A program made the position numbers and the translations under genes. From positions 14,570,200 to 14,634,199 of the forward strand of contig LR990052.1 of NCBI GenBank assembly GCA_905147135.1: a stretch of 64,000 nt of DNA. Reading direction: 5' to 3'. The notes under the pieces were generated by a model. It was not told the DNA's origin and searched no databases. It saw nothing but the letters and a program-made list of their open reading frames with translations. The first letter of the stretch is position 1; every line of letters starts with the position of its first letter. This stretch comes from Blastobasis lacticolella (Eukaryota > Arthropoda > Insecta > Lepidoptera > Blastobasidae). Shown piece by piece: positions 44,216 to 59,300 of this stretch.

Positions 44216-46779
44216 TTATAAAATATCACAAAATGTAAGATTGTGATCAGATCAAGAAGCCCCACCAGTAAAGCGAATGAAATAAAATTTTATTGAATTG
44301 GAGTTTAGGTTACGTGACTTTGCAGTTCGAGAAGCAGAAGTTTATTTGCCACCAAATTCCTAAGTTTTCAGGCGTATATCCATAATTGATCTACATTTTC
44401 TAATATTATGTCAAGATATGATAATAATACATACTGAATAAGGGATGAAAAAGAAATTTCGTACGCCAAACAGTTAACAAAAATAATAGCTATATTATAT
44501 TAAAAATAAAATTTAGTATCGACCTACCTTCAATCCATATTGTTACTGCATTCCTCCTGACATGCTCTCAGTGCCTCAGTACTATACATTACTTCTGCTC
44601 GAGAGCCTTATTATTTATAAGTCGACCTCACGCGATGATGCATCGTATGTTTTACTGGCTTGTGATAAGGGGACGTCATCAATTTTATGATGGAGCGCCG
44701 CCGCACACGACGAATGAGGGCCACGGTGGTATTCAATTTAGTATACGACTGTGCAGATTACGTAAGCTTGGGAAAAAAGCTGATATATTTCCCTTCTGGG
44801 TGAATTTTGTTTAGTTTTGTTGATGCGATAAAACGTCTCATTCCAGTGTGTGCCGATATAGTGCAGGCAGTGGCCGATGTCTCGTGTGCAGTTGTATGTG
44901 TCCTATGTTTTCTTGTAATACCTTTAAGTATTAAAAATGGTCCAGATCATGATGGTGGCCATTTTCAAAAATAGTCTCCAAATGCAAGGTCATGAACCAT
45001 TTGCTCTTGTTCTTTATTAGGTCTGCTTAATTAGGTGTCATACAAGATAGAATACTTAGTTATCAAAGCTCTCAGCCGTCAAAGAAAGCTCTTAGGCTTT
45101 TTATATGAATATTTTTTATTATATTATAGTAGAGTAGAGGTAGGGCTATCAAAATTGTGTGCGCGACACAGCTCGCGCCGAGGGAGAGCGTTTGTTTCTT
45201 TCTCTCAAAACTAAGATGAAAGAGATAGCAGTATATATGTCGCGCTTTTTCTCGCTTATCTTGATTCTCTCTCTTTGATAGGTTTTATTTGATATTATTT
45301 TATGATACCTATGAAATGTCGACTATGCCGATCCCAAATGAATGGGATAAGGGCAGGCAAATAATGAAAGGTATATATGAAATTGCAACTATGACGTGTA
45401 ACGAGGACCAGGAACGAACTGAGCTCCCAATAAAACAGCAATTTAAAGAACAACGAAACACCAGAGTCGAAACAAATAATAGCAATTTAATTGAGTGTCG
45501 TCCCAAACCGACAATCGACCGATCGGCGTCCTTTGAAAGCTTAACTATGTTCATACGGAACCATTAACCTGTGAACCAGTTCCATTTAATCGATACATTA
45601 CGTTAAATACATTGGAAAGTTTACTAGATGCAAGATACTGAGGGGAACTTCGATAATTTATGCCTATTAGCGGTAGCGTAATAGCTACCGTCATTCGATA
45701 TGATGACATCTTATTTAGGCAAACACATAAAATACTCGTATTTAACGCTCCACACAGACACACTCGTCAACTAGGAATTTCTTCAACTATCGTAAAGTGA
45801 TAATAAAACTATTTCTGATACCGTTTTTACGTCCACTTCAACTGAAACTCGAATTTAATAGGCGGTCTGTGAGAACGGAGACATTTTGGATTTCTTAAAG
45901 CGTAAGAGTCGTAAAACGGACTGTCCTTGATAGCTAGTACCTACACAATAAAAATATAAATTGAGACATTCTTATTCTGTGGCACCGTAGCCACAATAAG
46001 CAATAAAAGTAAATGGAATCGGCCATGGCAATGAATATTTGCGATCAGTACAACACAAGTCTTTTCGAACGGAAATACTGGGCACCAGACCCATGGCAAA
46101 ATTAATTCAAAAACTCGATTTGAATAACATACCCCTTTAACGAGTCAATGGTCCTAATCGGTCCAATCATCGCTGCACCATCCGGTTTGCACCAGAACGA
46201 ATTCCTTTCGAACCAATTAAGCGAAGTGACTTCGCAGTAATTTGTTGGAGGCTCCTGCCGAAAGCCAGGTGGCTCTGAAAGAAGCGGGACCCGCCACAGC
46301 GGAACGAATGGGCCATGTCAATCACTCTAATTAATCATTGAGTTGGTATCCAAAGAAATTTTTGAACAACCCCTACTAATCAAAGGTTGTAGGATTAAGA
46401 ATAGGTAGGTAACTAGGTACTTAGAAACTCGTCGTGGTCGATTTAACAAGGTTTGCGGAGTTTTACTTAACGTGACACCTTTTTCACAGAGACACCACAT
46501 TATTGAACTTGCCTCCGACAAACCACATTAGCTCGTTCCATACTCAACTTTTTATGTTAAAAAATGCAGAACCGCTTTTGCGTTTTAAATGTGAGGACTA
46601 GGTGTAAGCCTGTACCTGAGTGAACTAAGCGACACCTACACACACACATTAGTTCAAACCAGAATACATTACAAAACATACGATACAACTTATTATTGCT
46701 TAGCGCCAGAAATAAATACACGTAAGGCGATGAAAGATGAAATCAGGCTTTACCTACCGCCATAAGATTGTTTATTTCT
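44216..46779. other. non-coding stretch
   Basis: No gene recognised. A 92-codon frame (45289-45567, plus) is open but motif-free. Near 45145-45285 the ends GGGCTATCAAA and TTTGATAGG are weakly inverted, with CpG-rich pieces inside. It may be a decayed element. Confidence 0.45.
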
Positions 46780-46925
46780 TTTATTTATTTAATTATAACT
46801 CTTTATTGTACATACAAGGACAGTAGAACATTGTTACAGTGTGACAATATAGTACAAAGGCGGTCTTATCGCTAAAAGCGATCTCTTCCAGACAACCATT
46901 TTTACGGACATTGTAGAAGGATCTT
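46780..46925 (-). repeat. LINE 3' tail, family E, copy 3
   Basis: CTCTTTATTGTACATACAAG, ACATTGTTACAGTGTGACAA and AAGCGATCTCTTCCAGACAA match the family. Confidence 0.7.
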
Positions 46926-49479
46926 AGATAAAGCAGGTATGTAATGTATAGAGAGTAAACTTAAACACTATCTACATTAAATGACGAACAAACGTTTGTT
47001 TTGTATATCTATTGAATTAGACACTTGCCACAGTTACATAGTTATATCGACTTGTGATGTGACCTCGTTTTTACATGTCCCTAGACCGTAGCAAAATCCT
47101 GATCTACTTTGACCGAAGCGTCTATGTAACCAAGTCTCGTCACGTTTTTATAGACCTGGCCTTCGAAGACAACGCCATTGGAAGGATCGCATCATCCCGC
47201 GTCGGAAAATTTACTGGTTACTTATTCTAGATCAGTTTGGAATAGAATCTTCTGTGCGGAATTTAAATAAGGCTGGGCTGCGATAATAATATGTGAGATC
47301 GATATATTACGATTTCGGACGTTGATTTGTGGCAATAAAACTGTCTTAAAAAATCTTTGGATCTTAGAAACTTTTAAATAGATATGATAATAGGTAATGA
47401 TAAAATTAAATTTATTTACACAAAATTTCGTTAAAACTGAAAGGTATTTTTTTTGTTTTTCGTCGTATTTAAATAATACGACTTAATACACTGTAAATAA
47501 TAATAATACAAGATGATAATAATAAGTAATAATCGTTTTTTTTTCATGATCCACCTGATAGAAAGTGGTCACCGTCGTCCAGGACATCTGCAATCTAAGC
47601 GGAGCGGACGTGTCGAAATCGTAATCATTTATGGTAAATACACCATAAAATTGACACCAGCTTTAACCCTACTCCCCCAATGGGAGTCATTAAAAGCGGC
47701 GAGGTAAACGACTTTCATACAAACACACTAGACCGACTTCCTCCTAACCCTACGTAAACATACGGAGGCAGACAGTACCGTCCATAAATTAACACTTCAC
47801 TGAGGCCCATACATAAGGCTGAGAGAGGTCAGGAGACGTGTGAATGGTACGTTAAGGTGAGGGGGGTCTGTCCGCGCCCATAGAATTAGTTTCTATCTGG
47901 AAATCGAGCGGATCAGGTGCAAACCCTATTTATGGGATTATGCGCGAGTCTTATCTGGACCTACATCCCGTTCATACATCTCCGAAGACGTACTGGCGGA
48001 CACGGAACATTTGTTTAATTGACTTGGATATATAAGGGGTAAGGAAAAGGACATCGTTAGCCAGTCCTCATGCAAATCTGTTTGATTTTAAATTGTAAAG
48101 CTCTCAATACATATTATTTTATAAACGCGTATTTTTAAAATGTACTTCAAATTTAAAACAAAGTGCTTCTAAGCCCTATCATTCACAATAATTATGACGG
48201 AGTTTACGTTTACGGCGAGACTTAAACGTGAGTTCATGCCTATGTAGTGCCTTCTATATCTCATTAGAAGCTTCAAACGGTGATATTATGATGCTTATTT
48301 AGAAAAATATTCAATATATTCTGCTTCAGCAAACAAAGCAAACAGCGTCAAATAAAATAATACCTACACAATTTCTGTCGGTATGGTTTGTGTATAATAT
48401 TATTAATAAGATCGATCCATAGTTACAGATTTCGGTGTTAAGTAATGAACATCGACTAGTTCCGGCTTCGTAGAGCGAATACGAAACCAAAAGGTCAGTT
48501 CTCTCTGTAGCTAACTGTACATAACTCAGAAAAGAGTCATTGGGTCAATGAGTAGGTACTTCAATAAGAAATCTGACACACCTCCTCAAATCCTAACCAA
48601 ACCCATAAACCAAACATCATCTTTCTCACCCAGTGCAAATTGGCACATTTCGCGCACAACTACCTTTCATTCATACCGACAAAGCACAGCATTAAAATCC
48701 GCCGCTTCTCCATTCACGTCGCTATTAACCAGACAATATGCAAAGCAATGCACATTGCCAAAGACAATAACCCCTGCATGCCTGCGGTATCGCGGTTTCC
48801 ACGTGGCAAGCCGAGCGGTGTGCTGATACCTAGTCAGGTACCCGCAGAATCGTATCGGGTTGGGTTGCCATTCGAACTGCCAGTTGTTAACTGAATCCGG
48901 GGGTAGAGTTACCGCCTTTTTATGTATGTAACGTCAGCACGCGATTGCATCGGTGAGGATTAGTTGTATAAAATTCTTGTGGTTTAAATGTTATAGCAGA
49001 ATACAGCATGCAACGTTAGAGATTTCAGATATTTATTTTAGTAGTCCCTAAGCATTTATAAAAATTGATTTCTTAATATATTTCTTATTTAATCTAGCCC
49101 TACCGAAAACGTAGTTACTTACCTCTTCCTAAAGATTAACTGGAAAAGAAGTTTATCGGTCTATGACATCCAAAGTCCACAGAAATCGAACTAAGCATGA
49201 AACAAAAAAAATCGCCAATACGTCATACACCTAGAGCAGACTAGCGTAGCAAGTTCTGTACTGCTAGACTACTATATTCAAAACATTTTATAGAGAGTTT
49301 ATATATTTTACAACGTAATAGCTACTACTATTCAATGCGGTCATGAGTACAATGTCGCAATATCCTATTATAATACAGGGTGCCGCGACCATGTGGCGTG
49401 ACAAATGGCTGAAGGTCACCGTTTTTGTGAACATTAGCACAACAAAGCACAAATACCGCCGCACAGAGGAAAATAATTA
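46926..49479. other. non-coding stretch downstream of fringe
   Basis: No gene recognised. 47545-47600 is a family A snippet (CACCTGATAGAAAGTGGTCA). Two overlapping frames at 48548-48894 (92 and 84 codons, plus) are open but show no known motif. Confidence 0.45.
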
Positions 49480-50291
49480 CACGCCCAACTAAATTCAAAT
49501 TGTTTATTTCATAAACAAAAATGTACAAACAACGTCATAAGATGTACATGTGGGTAATTTACAATGATAATAAAGCTAGGTACAGTCGCCGAACGAAAAT
49601 ATTGGATTATGGACAGGTGTTTAAGTTAGGTCTAAGCCAAAATAGTGTAATGCAGTGCAAGTATTTTGCAGGTAATATCAGAATTACTATTTCAATATAA
49701 TACAATATCTTGCTAAGAAACTGTTTCAGCATTTCATCGACGAAGTTACATACCTAATTCAATATTACTATCTAATATCACAGATATTTAAAGAGAAATG
49801 TGCGATTTCGCTTCCTTACAATACTATTTGAACAGTAATAATAAACAGTAAATTTATACATTTGTTAATCAGTTATAATATAAAGCTATTTTGTATAAAT
49901 TAATCATATCAACTCATAAAGATCTAACCATCTTGTAACAATCATTTGTCATGTCATCTTCGAACAAGTCCATTAATACGATATACATCCTTTCGTTCAA
50001 TAACAACTACATTTTCAATATCAATTCATCATAGCGTTTGATTTACTGTGAATTACCATCCGCAAGTTCAATGGCTTTAAACTATACAAAGTTACACATA
50101 GTTAGAATCGGACACAAGCCGTTCAAAAACTCAAATTGTCTTCCACGTGTCATGGTATTTCTCATTACCAACGCGCCAGCAAACACGGATTCATAATCGG
50201 CAATCTCAGAACAATCATTTGGAAGAACTCTTAGTAAATAATTTACAACAGAGCTTTGGAGCCATTCCCTTCATACAGCGTCAAATCGCCG
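49480..50291 (-). other. fng: probable fringe 3' UTR
   Basis: This minus-strand stretch after the fringe stop codon is AT-rich, lacks the repeats that crowd the rest of the window, and runs to an AATAAA signal at 49503-49508. The end position is inferred from that signal; transcript data would be needed to fix it. Confidence 0.55.
49503..49508 (-). terminator. fng: candidate polyadenylation signal AATAAA for fringe
   Basis: AATAAA on the minus strand (TTTATT on plus), about 785 bases after the stop codon. It is followed by a GT-rich tract on the minus strand (roughly 49470-49431) containing GGTATTTGTG and TTTGTTGTG, a typical downstream element. It is the only canonical hexamer I noticed between the stop and 49,480. 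Confidence 0.55.
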
Positions 50292-50346
50292 CTATCTCGG
50301 GCAAAACTTGAAGTCTGGGAACAGGAAACAATGCAGCGAGAGGAAT
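50292..50346 (-). CDS. fng: fringe terminal coding exon with TAG stop
   Basis: The acceptor is CTTTTGTTGCAG. One base completes the Arg codon, then 17 codons read [17 protein letters not shown] and a TAG stop follows. This matches the conserved cysteine-containing tail of fringe. The exon is only 55 nt, so simple ORF finding misses it. The fit of frame, splice phase and motif makes it very likely. Confidence 0.95.
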
Positions 50347-53300
50347 CTGCAACAAAAGACGTAACTCGTACAATTGCTTTTATCTACCTCTTTCACTGGA
50401 GTATTTGTCCTTTGTGACTCTAGTGTTTATTGTTCAGGGATACGGTTACGAGGGAAATTGGGAGTACAATTTCTCCCTTTTCCATGTGAATTGTCATATT
50501 ATATAAAAGAAAATTTAAACCATCATCAGATGACTTCGGTCCCTACAATATTACAAAGCGCAGAGTTTTTATTAACATACTTAGGCCCCTTTAAGATAGG
50601 ACAATATTTTTACCCCCTGTATATCCTGGAAGTTGACTAAGCGTGGTTGTCTAAGGTCTTCCGCTGGGGATCCAGAGACTGGTTGAAGTCTCGGAAGCCG
50701 ATTGGCACCCCGTCACTTACTTACTTACTTACTGCGCTGTCTCAGCGATCCCGAAAAGAGGATCTTGGCCACCGACACCAAAAATACGCCACTCATGTCG
50801 ATCCTGAATGGTTTCCTTCCATCTCGGCCTCTGAAGCTCGGATAGATCCTTCACCCCGTCACGGAATATTATTATTGTTTATTCATTCGCGAACCCTGGT
50901 AACAACATACCTGGTGGGATCATATCGCTCGTCAAATCCCGGCACGTTGACAACATTCCACTGTTTCTCGTTCCTGGAGAACCCCACGGAGATCTGGTCC
51001 TTGAAAGACTCGGACGGGATCAACTTCATCTGCTCCAGGTGAGAGTGAAACTCCGACACGAAGGTCATCTTGTTCCTCAAAAGGTGTTCTGTTCGGAAGA
51101 GATATTTCACCATCAGTGGTGTAGTTTAGTTGGCTAAGAGAGTCTAATATCTAAGACAGTATATTTGAAATGCTGTTAGTTTCTCAAAAGAATAAATAAA
51201 TACAGATGCCAAATGGCTTCAAAGAGCACGCGTGTGAGTAAATACCAATCAGAGGAAACGTGCGAATAGACGCAGATTATTTACAAATCTAATAAATATG
51301 TGTATGCAATCAAACAAGAATAGATATAATTATAAAAAAAAAATTAACATTCTCACAAAACATCGTCTCTTAGATAGATGCATAATAATATAACAAAATG
51401 AAGATTCACAAGAGTCAATCGTGCACTTGCACCTGTATAAACATTGCATGAATGAATGTTTAACTTACCTGAAATGAAACCAATGGTGACATCGTCGGGA
51501 AATCTGATCTTTTCACAGAGACTCTCGAACTTGCCACCACTAAAACAAAACATACATATTATTTATAGAAATAAATATTCCTACGTGTCTTCATGATAAG
51601 GAACTTTGTTTCATGCGAATGCCGCAAAAGTCATATTTGTTGAGTTGTGTTTCGCATTTCATCACGATGTTTTCCCTCACCGTGAGCATCGGTTAGTGTT
51701 CAACTCAGAAATAATCATTGGTACCGATGACTATTTGGCTCTTGATTGGGGTTCGAACCCGGTACCTCGGTGTACGAGTCGAACCCCTTAATCATTATGT
51801 TACCGACGCTCTAATAATAATATTAAATACAAACAACACATTATTATTAAATATCATATTGTGTTCTGAGGTCACCGGTGCACCATGGAGGGGAGCATAA
51901 CAGTAGCTTTGACAGTGGTGACCTTGCCCATTTTCTGCCTGTGGAAACTGATTTGCGAAGCAATACACTAGTGATACAACTGGTAATGTCCACAGGCTGC
52001 GGTAACTGCTTACGTACGCTTGTGTGTCAAAAATTGTTCAAGACTCAAAAACAGAGTTTTAAAACACATTTTAGGCAACGAGAGCAAACGTTTCAAACAT
52101 ATAAAACATTTTCGGGACTATAAAGTTTAGAACAGACAGAGTTTAGAGTGCTCACCTAGCAAGAGGCAACATTTTGAGGCTCAAACTTCTGGACAAACAG
52201 TATCCCGCGCCGCCTGTTCCGAACCAGAACATTGCTCTTTTCGTCGGCAACTGCAACAATATGTATTTGTTAGTAAAATTATTGTAGTGTATTTATATGT
52301 ATGTAGTGTACTTATTACACTGTCTGTAATGTATTCAATGGGTATATGCCTGAAATAAACGAATTTTATTTTATTTATAATTTATTATCAACCGCAATTA
52401 GGAAAGCGTTGTGGGGCCTAATTCTTGTGTACCATGGGTTCGTAAATACATTTACGAAATACTTATCTGAATACGAAATACATAAACATACAATACATAC
52501 TCACACCCGTATTCCATACATTACTATCGAAATTTGTTTGGTTTCTTTTGATTGTAGGATGATCTAATAGACCAAGTTAACATAATTGGTCTGTAAATCA
52601 TTGTTTGTAGAAAAAATAGTTTATGTTGATATAATTGCAGTAAATCAGATAGTGACGCATGCATATCCAATACATGCCACATGAAAATTGGTGCAGTTTA
52701 GCTAAGACCTTCCGAACAGAGAAGCCTGCTTAAAATCTAGTTACTACAAAACATTCAAATTTGCACCACATTATTACATCTCGAAGATCGAACGCTACTG
52801 ACCTTGGTACTGTTCTTCGCCTTCTTAATCAGGATGACGGGCTCGTTGATCGACGGCCTGCCGAGGTACCAGTCCATAGTGTGGTCATACCGCTGCAGCA
52901 CGGCCACCAGTCGCGGCACGTTCACGTAGTTGTCGTCGTCGAAGTGACACCACCATCTGTAAGGGAGGGCGATGTGAGCAACTGGCACAGAAAGCGACCG
53001 ACTATAAGCCAGTATAAGATGAGCTAGCGTTTCTATGGATTCGCATAGCAATGTTAGCTCCTTTTATACTGGTTAGTTATGTCGATATGTCTTTTTATCA
53101 TAACTGAGAGATGCCGAAAAATCAACTACATACAAACATGTATAACGTTACGACTTTATCCGTAGTCATAGGCAGAGACCACATTGTTCCACTCGCTACT
53201 GCTCTCAATCTCTCTCTCAAATGTATTTAAAAGTAATCTCTCTGAATCTCTCAATATATTATAGAGTGCTACCTGCCTGCACATTTAGCAATTAGCGCCT

Positions 53301-56300
53301 AAAGGCTGAATAAATTTTAACGAAAACGAAAAGCTAAGGACCATCTCGATGAAAATAACTTTTGAATAAAAAAAACCGCAGCGAAATCCATACGTCCGAG
53401 AGCTACGATTTCAACAAAAAGGAGGATGTGACTTCAATAGAGACCGAATGTTATTATCATGTAGGCGCTAAAGCGAAATCGAAAGAAAATCGATAATCGA
53501 TGTTAACACACACAGTATTGACGACTTGAGTAGTTCAGTGGTTAACAGGCCGGTCTGCCACGCAAGAGGTCGGTTCGATTCCCAGACGGGCAGAAATTTA
53601 TATATTGAATTTAAATTTCGGTTACGGGTCTGAGTGTTGTACGTATAATAAGTATGTATTTAAAAATATTTAGTATATCAGATCTAGCACTCATAGTACA
53701 AACTTAGCTTATTTTGAGGCTAGATGGCGTTGTGTGAATTTGTTTATGATTATTTATTTATTTAAAAAAAGAAGATAAAATTATTGATTATCAAGTAGGA
53801 AAAGTATATTCAATTAAATATATTAAAACTAACATCTTGCCAACATAATAATAATAACATTAAGTGAAACTAAACAAAACGACAAGCCACATAAATACAC
53901 AATTTAAAATTAAACCGAAAGCAAAAAAAGACCATCAACACTTAAAATACTCTCGAAACGGCCCATCAAAAAGACCACAGTGACTTGTGAATGAGTAAAA
54001 ACATAATAACAGCAATAACTAAATAAATACAAGCAATCATCGGCCCAGCCCAAAATGCGGGAACCATCATAACGGTCAATGTTGGATTGCCCATAATAAA
54101 ACGTAAAAGTTATCAACTGCTGGTTGGCAATGTCTTGGAGAATAATTACAAGGTTAATGAAGGACTTGGAAGAATTTTAGAATACGTAATGCGCAGCTGT
54201 AGGTGCATCGCTTTGAGTGGAAATATAAGCGAATTTAAGTTGTAAGTAGTATTTTTTGAACTAATTAGTGGTCTCTAAGTGTGTTTATTTATTTTTATTT
54301 AAAAATCGTTGTTGCACAAATTACAGCAATTGGCGGACTTTAAGCCATTGCGGCTGAGCGAAGAGTATACTATTTATGATATGGCAGACAAACAGGCAAA
54401 TTGACCATCTGATGGAAAGTGGTCACCGCCGCCTATTAACATCAGCAACACCGGTGGAGTTGCCAATACGTTGCCCGCCTCTGATGAGACCTCTAATATA
54501 CCTCTTGATCGATCACATGTCGTAGTCCAAAGGAAACGCTATGGGTAGGAGCTTTTGTTTGCTTGGGAGCTAAGGGCATCTCAAATTAATGAGCAGGTAA
54601 AATAATATTGAGGTGATAAGTATGGAAGAAGCGGAAGACAGTTATCAGAACCGTAAAGTTTACAAAAGGAACAAAAGTGAAATTTATTGATTAACCTAAT
54701 TGACTATAAGTATTTCTTTCTGGTAACAGCATGTTTACCAATTTTAATGGATTAATCGCGAAAAATACTCCGAGGGACAACATCGTGATAAAACCTGCAT
54801 ATTCAGGAAACTGAATGTGTAACCATGAATAATGAAATTTGGTCAGGTTCCCCTGACTGATAAAAGAATGTTTAATTATCGTTGCATCGTCTCATCAACG
54901 GGCGGTATTCTCGTGTGTCAAAATAAGGTCAAAATGGTTGTTTAGAGGAAATAGAAGGTCACTTTCAAACAATTAGTCGATGCAAATGATTTTTGAAGAC
55001 GTAACCGCCAATTAACTAGAAAAGGAGTTACGTCACGTAATTGATCCAAACCACAAATGGATTATCCATAACTTAAACCTTAAATTGAATCAATAAAACA
55101 AAGATTATCTCAAAAGATACTCTGTTATTCCCAAAAATGCGTGTAACAAATACAGTAATAAAATTCCGTCTCAAATTCCTTCCGATTAAAGCGTGTACTT
55201 TGTTCGACAGCCTTTAAAGAGCTCTGGTAATTGCTGGCAAGGTGTTTGCGTATCTCCCGGTGAGTTTACAAGTTTTGTTCGCAGTGCACGTAATTACTGT
55301 GGCTGCGGTATAATTTGCCGGCATTACTGTGAGCGCAAATGACAGGAGCGGGGCTGCGCCGGCGCAAGAAACTGTGTGCGCCGATACGATGCACGCACAC
55401 TGACACGGCGGATAACTTGAAGAGCGATAAGTGTAATATGTGATATTTTCATCGTATGGAGACGTGTTATAAAATATTATATGTGGTATGGTGACTGTGT
55501 TGATATAGATGGTTACCTAACCACGTAGGCGGATTGACTTGGATGATTTTCACTGAGATATGTGAATAGAAATAGCTGATTGTAACCACTTGTAATAGGC
55601 TCCGGGAATTTGTCTTCTAAAATGAAAATCATGATTCGTACATTTGGAAAGTTCTTGTAAAATATGAAACGCGATATCTCCACATCGCTGCTGGTATGGA
55701 GGAATGTTCAAGGCGTACGACAAAATGACTTTGCGACGCGAAATTATAATATGGATCATGTTTCTGCATGTCGAGGTTGTTGCAATGATTGCACCGCATT
55801 GCATTTATTATATGGTGTAGCTTTAAAATATGTAGCGTGGTATATTTTGTTTCAATTTTTACATCATCATCCTCATTATCATTATCCGAGTGGTCAATCC
55901 CGGCTTCTGCCAGGGTCCGCTTTATTTCAAAGTCTACATAAGTAAAAAAGACTACAAAGTGTCTTATTATTATCAACAAGTAGCAGAATTAAGAAACGAT
56001 TAGTCTTCTCAAATATTTCTACTTTCATATTGCAATAGAAAAAGGTAAACTTATTTATAAATTGGAGTTAAACTTGACATGGATGACCGTTAATACCCGC
56101 TTTGGCTTTATGTTAGATAAGTTCACTACGCCGGGTGCGAAATCCGAATCCCGATTGTAAGGCTCGTACGTAAGATACACCGCTTAAAGCCGTATACTAT
56201 TTTGTAGAGGTATGTATCTTCAGAAGGAATGATTACATATTATGTACGAAATAATTATGATACCGTAACTAAATATGATAAATATTTCGTTATTAGTCCG

Positions 56301-59300
56301 TTCGTTCGCACACTTCTTCAAAATTGCTTAATGTATTTAAAGTTGATACGTGTAGGAAACCGGTAACAAATACATAATAAATAACGAATGTTTTGATTCA
56401 ATTATTATCTATAAGATTTTTAGTAATTATCTAAGTAAATTCACCCACAATTGTCGCGGGAAACTAGGTTAACTTAAAATTTTTATGAGTATAAAAACCT
56501 TACATTGTTAATTTTTTTAATGAGCGGTCGGTGTACCATTGCAGGACAAATACCTCTAAGTTCCTTATAAAAATTATGATTTAAAACTGCCAATAAATAT
56601 TTATGCTTTTACAAAAGTACATTGCTTAGACTACCATCTACAAATATGGTAATATAGACATATACAGCACTTTATTCGGTTCCACATTACATCCTTAAAG
56701 ATCGTTAGGTTAACCTAAGGTGATTTCAGTAAATTATAATAGTAATATCATTCCATTTGTTTCATCTACCCATTGGGACCTATTCCAGTACCGATAGTCC
56801 TCTATATTAAGGCTCAACGTCGAAGGACCATAATCTTGTTACGGGGTCCGGAGGCCACCTGGGCACGATAAAGAGAACTGTCTGTCTGTCGTTATCTTAC
56901 AGTATATTTATAAATTCCCCCCCATTCAATATCCTCTATGATTGTGTGGTAGGTACTGTTTAAAGAAGTGTAGAGTTTCGTGCTAATTTTTGTAATGACA
57001 TACATTTTAAGCCCCGGCGACAAAAGGGGTGTTATAAGTGTGACGAGTGCATCTGCTTGTGTATCTATCTATGTGGCATTGTAGCTCCGGAACGGATGGA
57101 CCGATTTGGATGCAGTTTTTTCTGTTTAAAAGCCAATCGAGATGGTTCACTAGAAACGGTTCTGTAGTTAAGAAAATATTTGAGTTTAAGTAAACTTGGG
57201 GGATATCCGACTTTTCCTGTCGCTTAGGTTATTATTGTATGAATATAAACCTGCCTTTATTTATTTAACAGTTTATAGCATATAAAGAAACACGTCCCAA
57301 CCCTACTACGTATGCCTAAAAAGTAATCCCTTCCAGCAGGCCTACAGAAGAGAGCCTTAAGGGTTTTTCCCGACTCTTTCCAGAAATCAGGCCAACAAGG
57401 TCAACAAACAGTATCATTTAGATCTGAAGAAGGACCAACAAAAACATATGGGGTTTCACTTTCACGATGTTAGTTAGAATATGTTGTAAGCAATGTTTGT
57501 GCGAATATTATTCCAGATTCCGTATTTGATAAAGCTGTTTACGTTTGAGATAGCTCAGGCTCAAATAATCTCTTTGAGGAATTGCGCATTGCGTAGGGAT
57601 TCAGAGTAAACAAAAAATTGTTGAGGACTTCCTTTACCATTTCCCAGTCGGATTTTGTGACGCCTATGTCGTAGGCGTTATGACTGACTCACAAATCCCC
57701 GAGATTCTGGTTTTATGACTCCAACCGACAGCGCTTGGTTTTATGGTCAAATTGATGTGTGGCCAACGGAATTAATATGAACTGAAACGGCCCAGGCATC
57801 GCACCTTATTGTAGAGGTCAATACTTTATAACATTTTAACTCTTTCCTCGAATATCTCTGAACACGATAATCAGATGATGACGTTACAAGTCAGATTCAA
57901 TGCTTGGGTCTGCTTAGCAGAGTTCGTTTCGTTTATTTCTCAGGTTAGTAAATAATAGGAACATTATCGGAATGATGCATGTTTACAATAAAGTAGGTAT
58001 TACAGAGCTCCTGTGAAAATCGTAAAATTGTGCTGTGAGCGCCTTACTAGCTTTTGCCCGCGACGTCGTAAGCGTAAAATTAGGTTATAATGTTCAGGAC
58101 CTGTTACCGCGGGAATCACATTGAATTTCATGATAAATTATGGCCTATTTGTTATTCTGGGCTCTTATAAGCTATATTTCTGCTAAATTTGATCAACAGT
58201 CGTACAGTAGCCATTAAGTGAAGGAGTAACAAATATCCATCCATCCTTACAAACGTTCGTATTTATACTACATGAATTATCCTACCCTTTAAATCTTCCT
58301 CTTGAATCACTCTATCTACTGTTGAAACCCGTTTTAAAATTCATTGCGTAGTTTAAAAGATCTAAGCTTACATAAATACATTCATAGAGACAGACGGCGG
58401 GATGCGATGTTGTTTTATACTATGTAAAGATTAGTAGGATATTAAATGGGATATTAGTAGGATAGGATTCCTTAAGGCTTAGATAGATACAATAGAGAAA
58501 CCAAAACAGTCGATAATCACTACGGCGTTTTACGCTGTCTCCGCTTTTTAAAGAGGGAACGTCTGAAACACGATCTCTCCTACTTCTACCGGTTACTTTT
58601 TAATTAAATTTGTTGCGGGTTTAGCTTGTCCTCGGGTACGCCTTAGTGTCAAAACTCAAAATCTGTCAGTGGCGCGCCTAGGGTTTTAGAACAGTGCAAG
58701 CCGAGAGATGTAGTTTTTGTAGTTTTACAGTTATTGAGGATAAATCTATCTTTTTGAACTGTGTGTGGTCGCCGCTGTAGATCCTGGCTACGCAGGAGTT
58801 GCAGCAGCGGAAATGAGTGGTGGGGCAAAGCCCGTTAAAAAAAACACGACAACAGCGACAATTCTGCGTAGTATAAAAGAAGAAAATGGTGGGAATAAAC
58901 CGTGGAACCCTACGCAAACATTAAAAAGGGCCCCAATGAAGGCGCGTGAAAATTATTGTGAGCCCAAAATAATATTGGACTTGCTCTTCAAAAACCATTA
59001 ACGTTTGTTGTGTTTATTTGAGCTTCGGAGCCGTGGTTGGAGTCTACAGATTAAAAGGAGTACCCGCTTGTAAAAGAGGTACTCCTATATCACATCAATT
59101 GAGTTAGGAAGTAAGTAAGGTTAGGTAAGGGAGAGGACATCGCAAATCTAATTGATTAACAGTGTACAGTTTTACTTATTATGTACTGAATGTTTGAAAC
59201 TGGCCTAAAACAAGCATTGTCTACCGATTATATTCAAATTAATTTCAGAATTTATATATTTGAGTCGAATCTTCAACCCATGAGCCTGAACTCGGCGTTT

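Noticed and set aside
45145..45285. Weak inverted ends GGGCTATCAAA and TTTGATAGG
   Set aside because: The match is only about 8 bases and target duplications are unclear; not enough to call an element.
45289..45567. 92-codon plus-strand open frame rich in Glu, Asn and Arg
   Set aside because: No recognised domain, and an overlapping antisense frame of similar length weakens any coding claim.
48548..48894. Two overlapping plus-strand frames (92 and 84 codons)
   Set aside because: Neither resembles a known family; no reason to prefer either frame.
50647..51042. 131-codon plus-strand open frame
   Set aside because: It is largely the antisense shadow of the fringe EFHSHLE exon and adjoining intron.
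53521..53590. Possible tRNA gene
   Set aside because: Same reasoning: the family D SINE head recurs at 3486.
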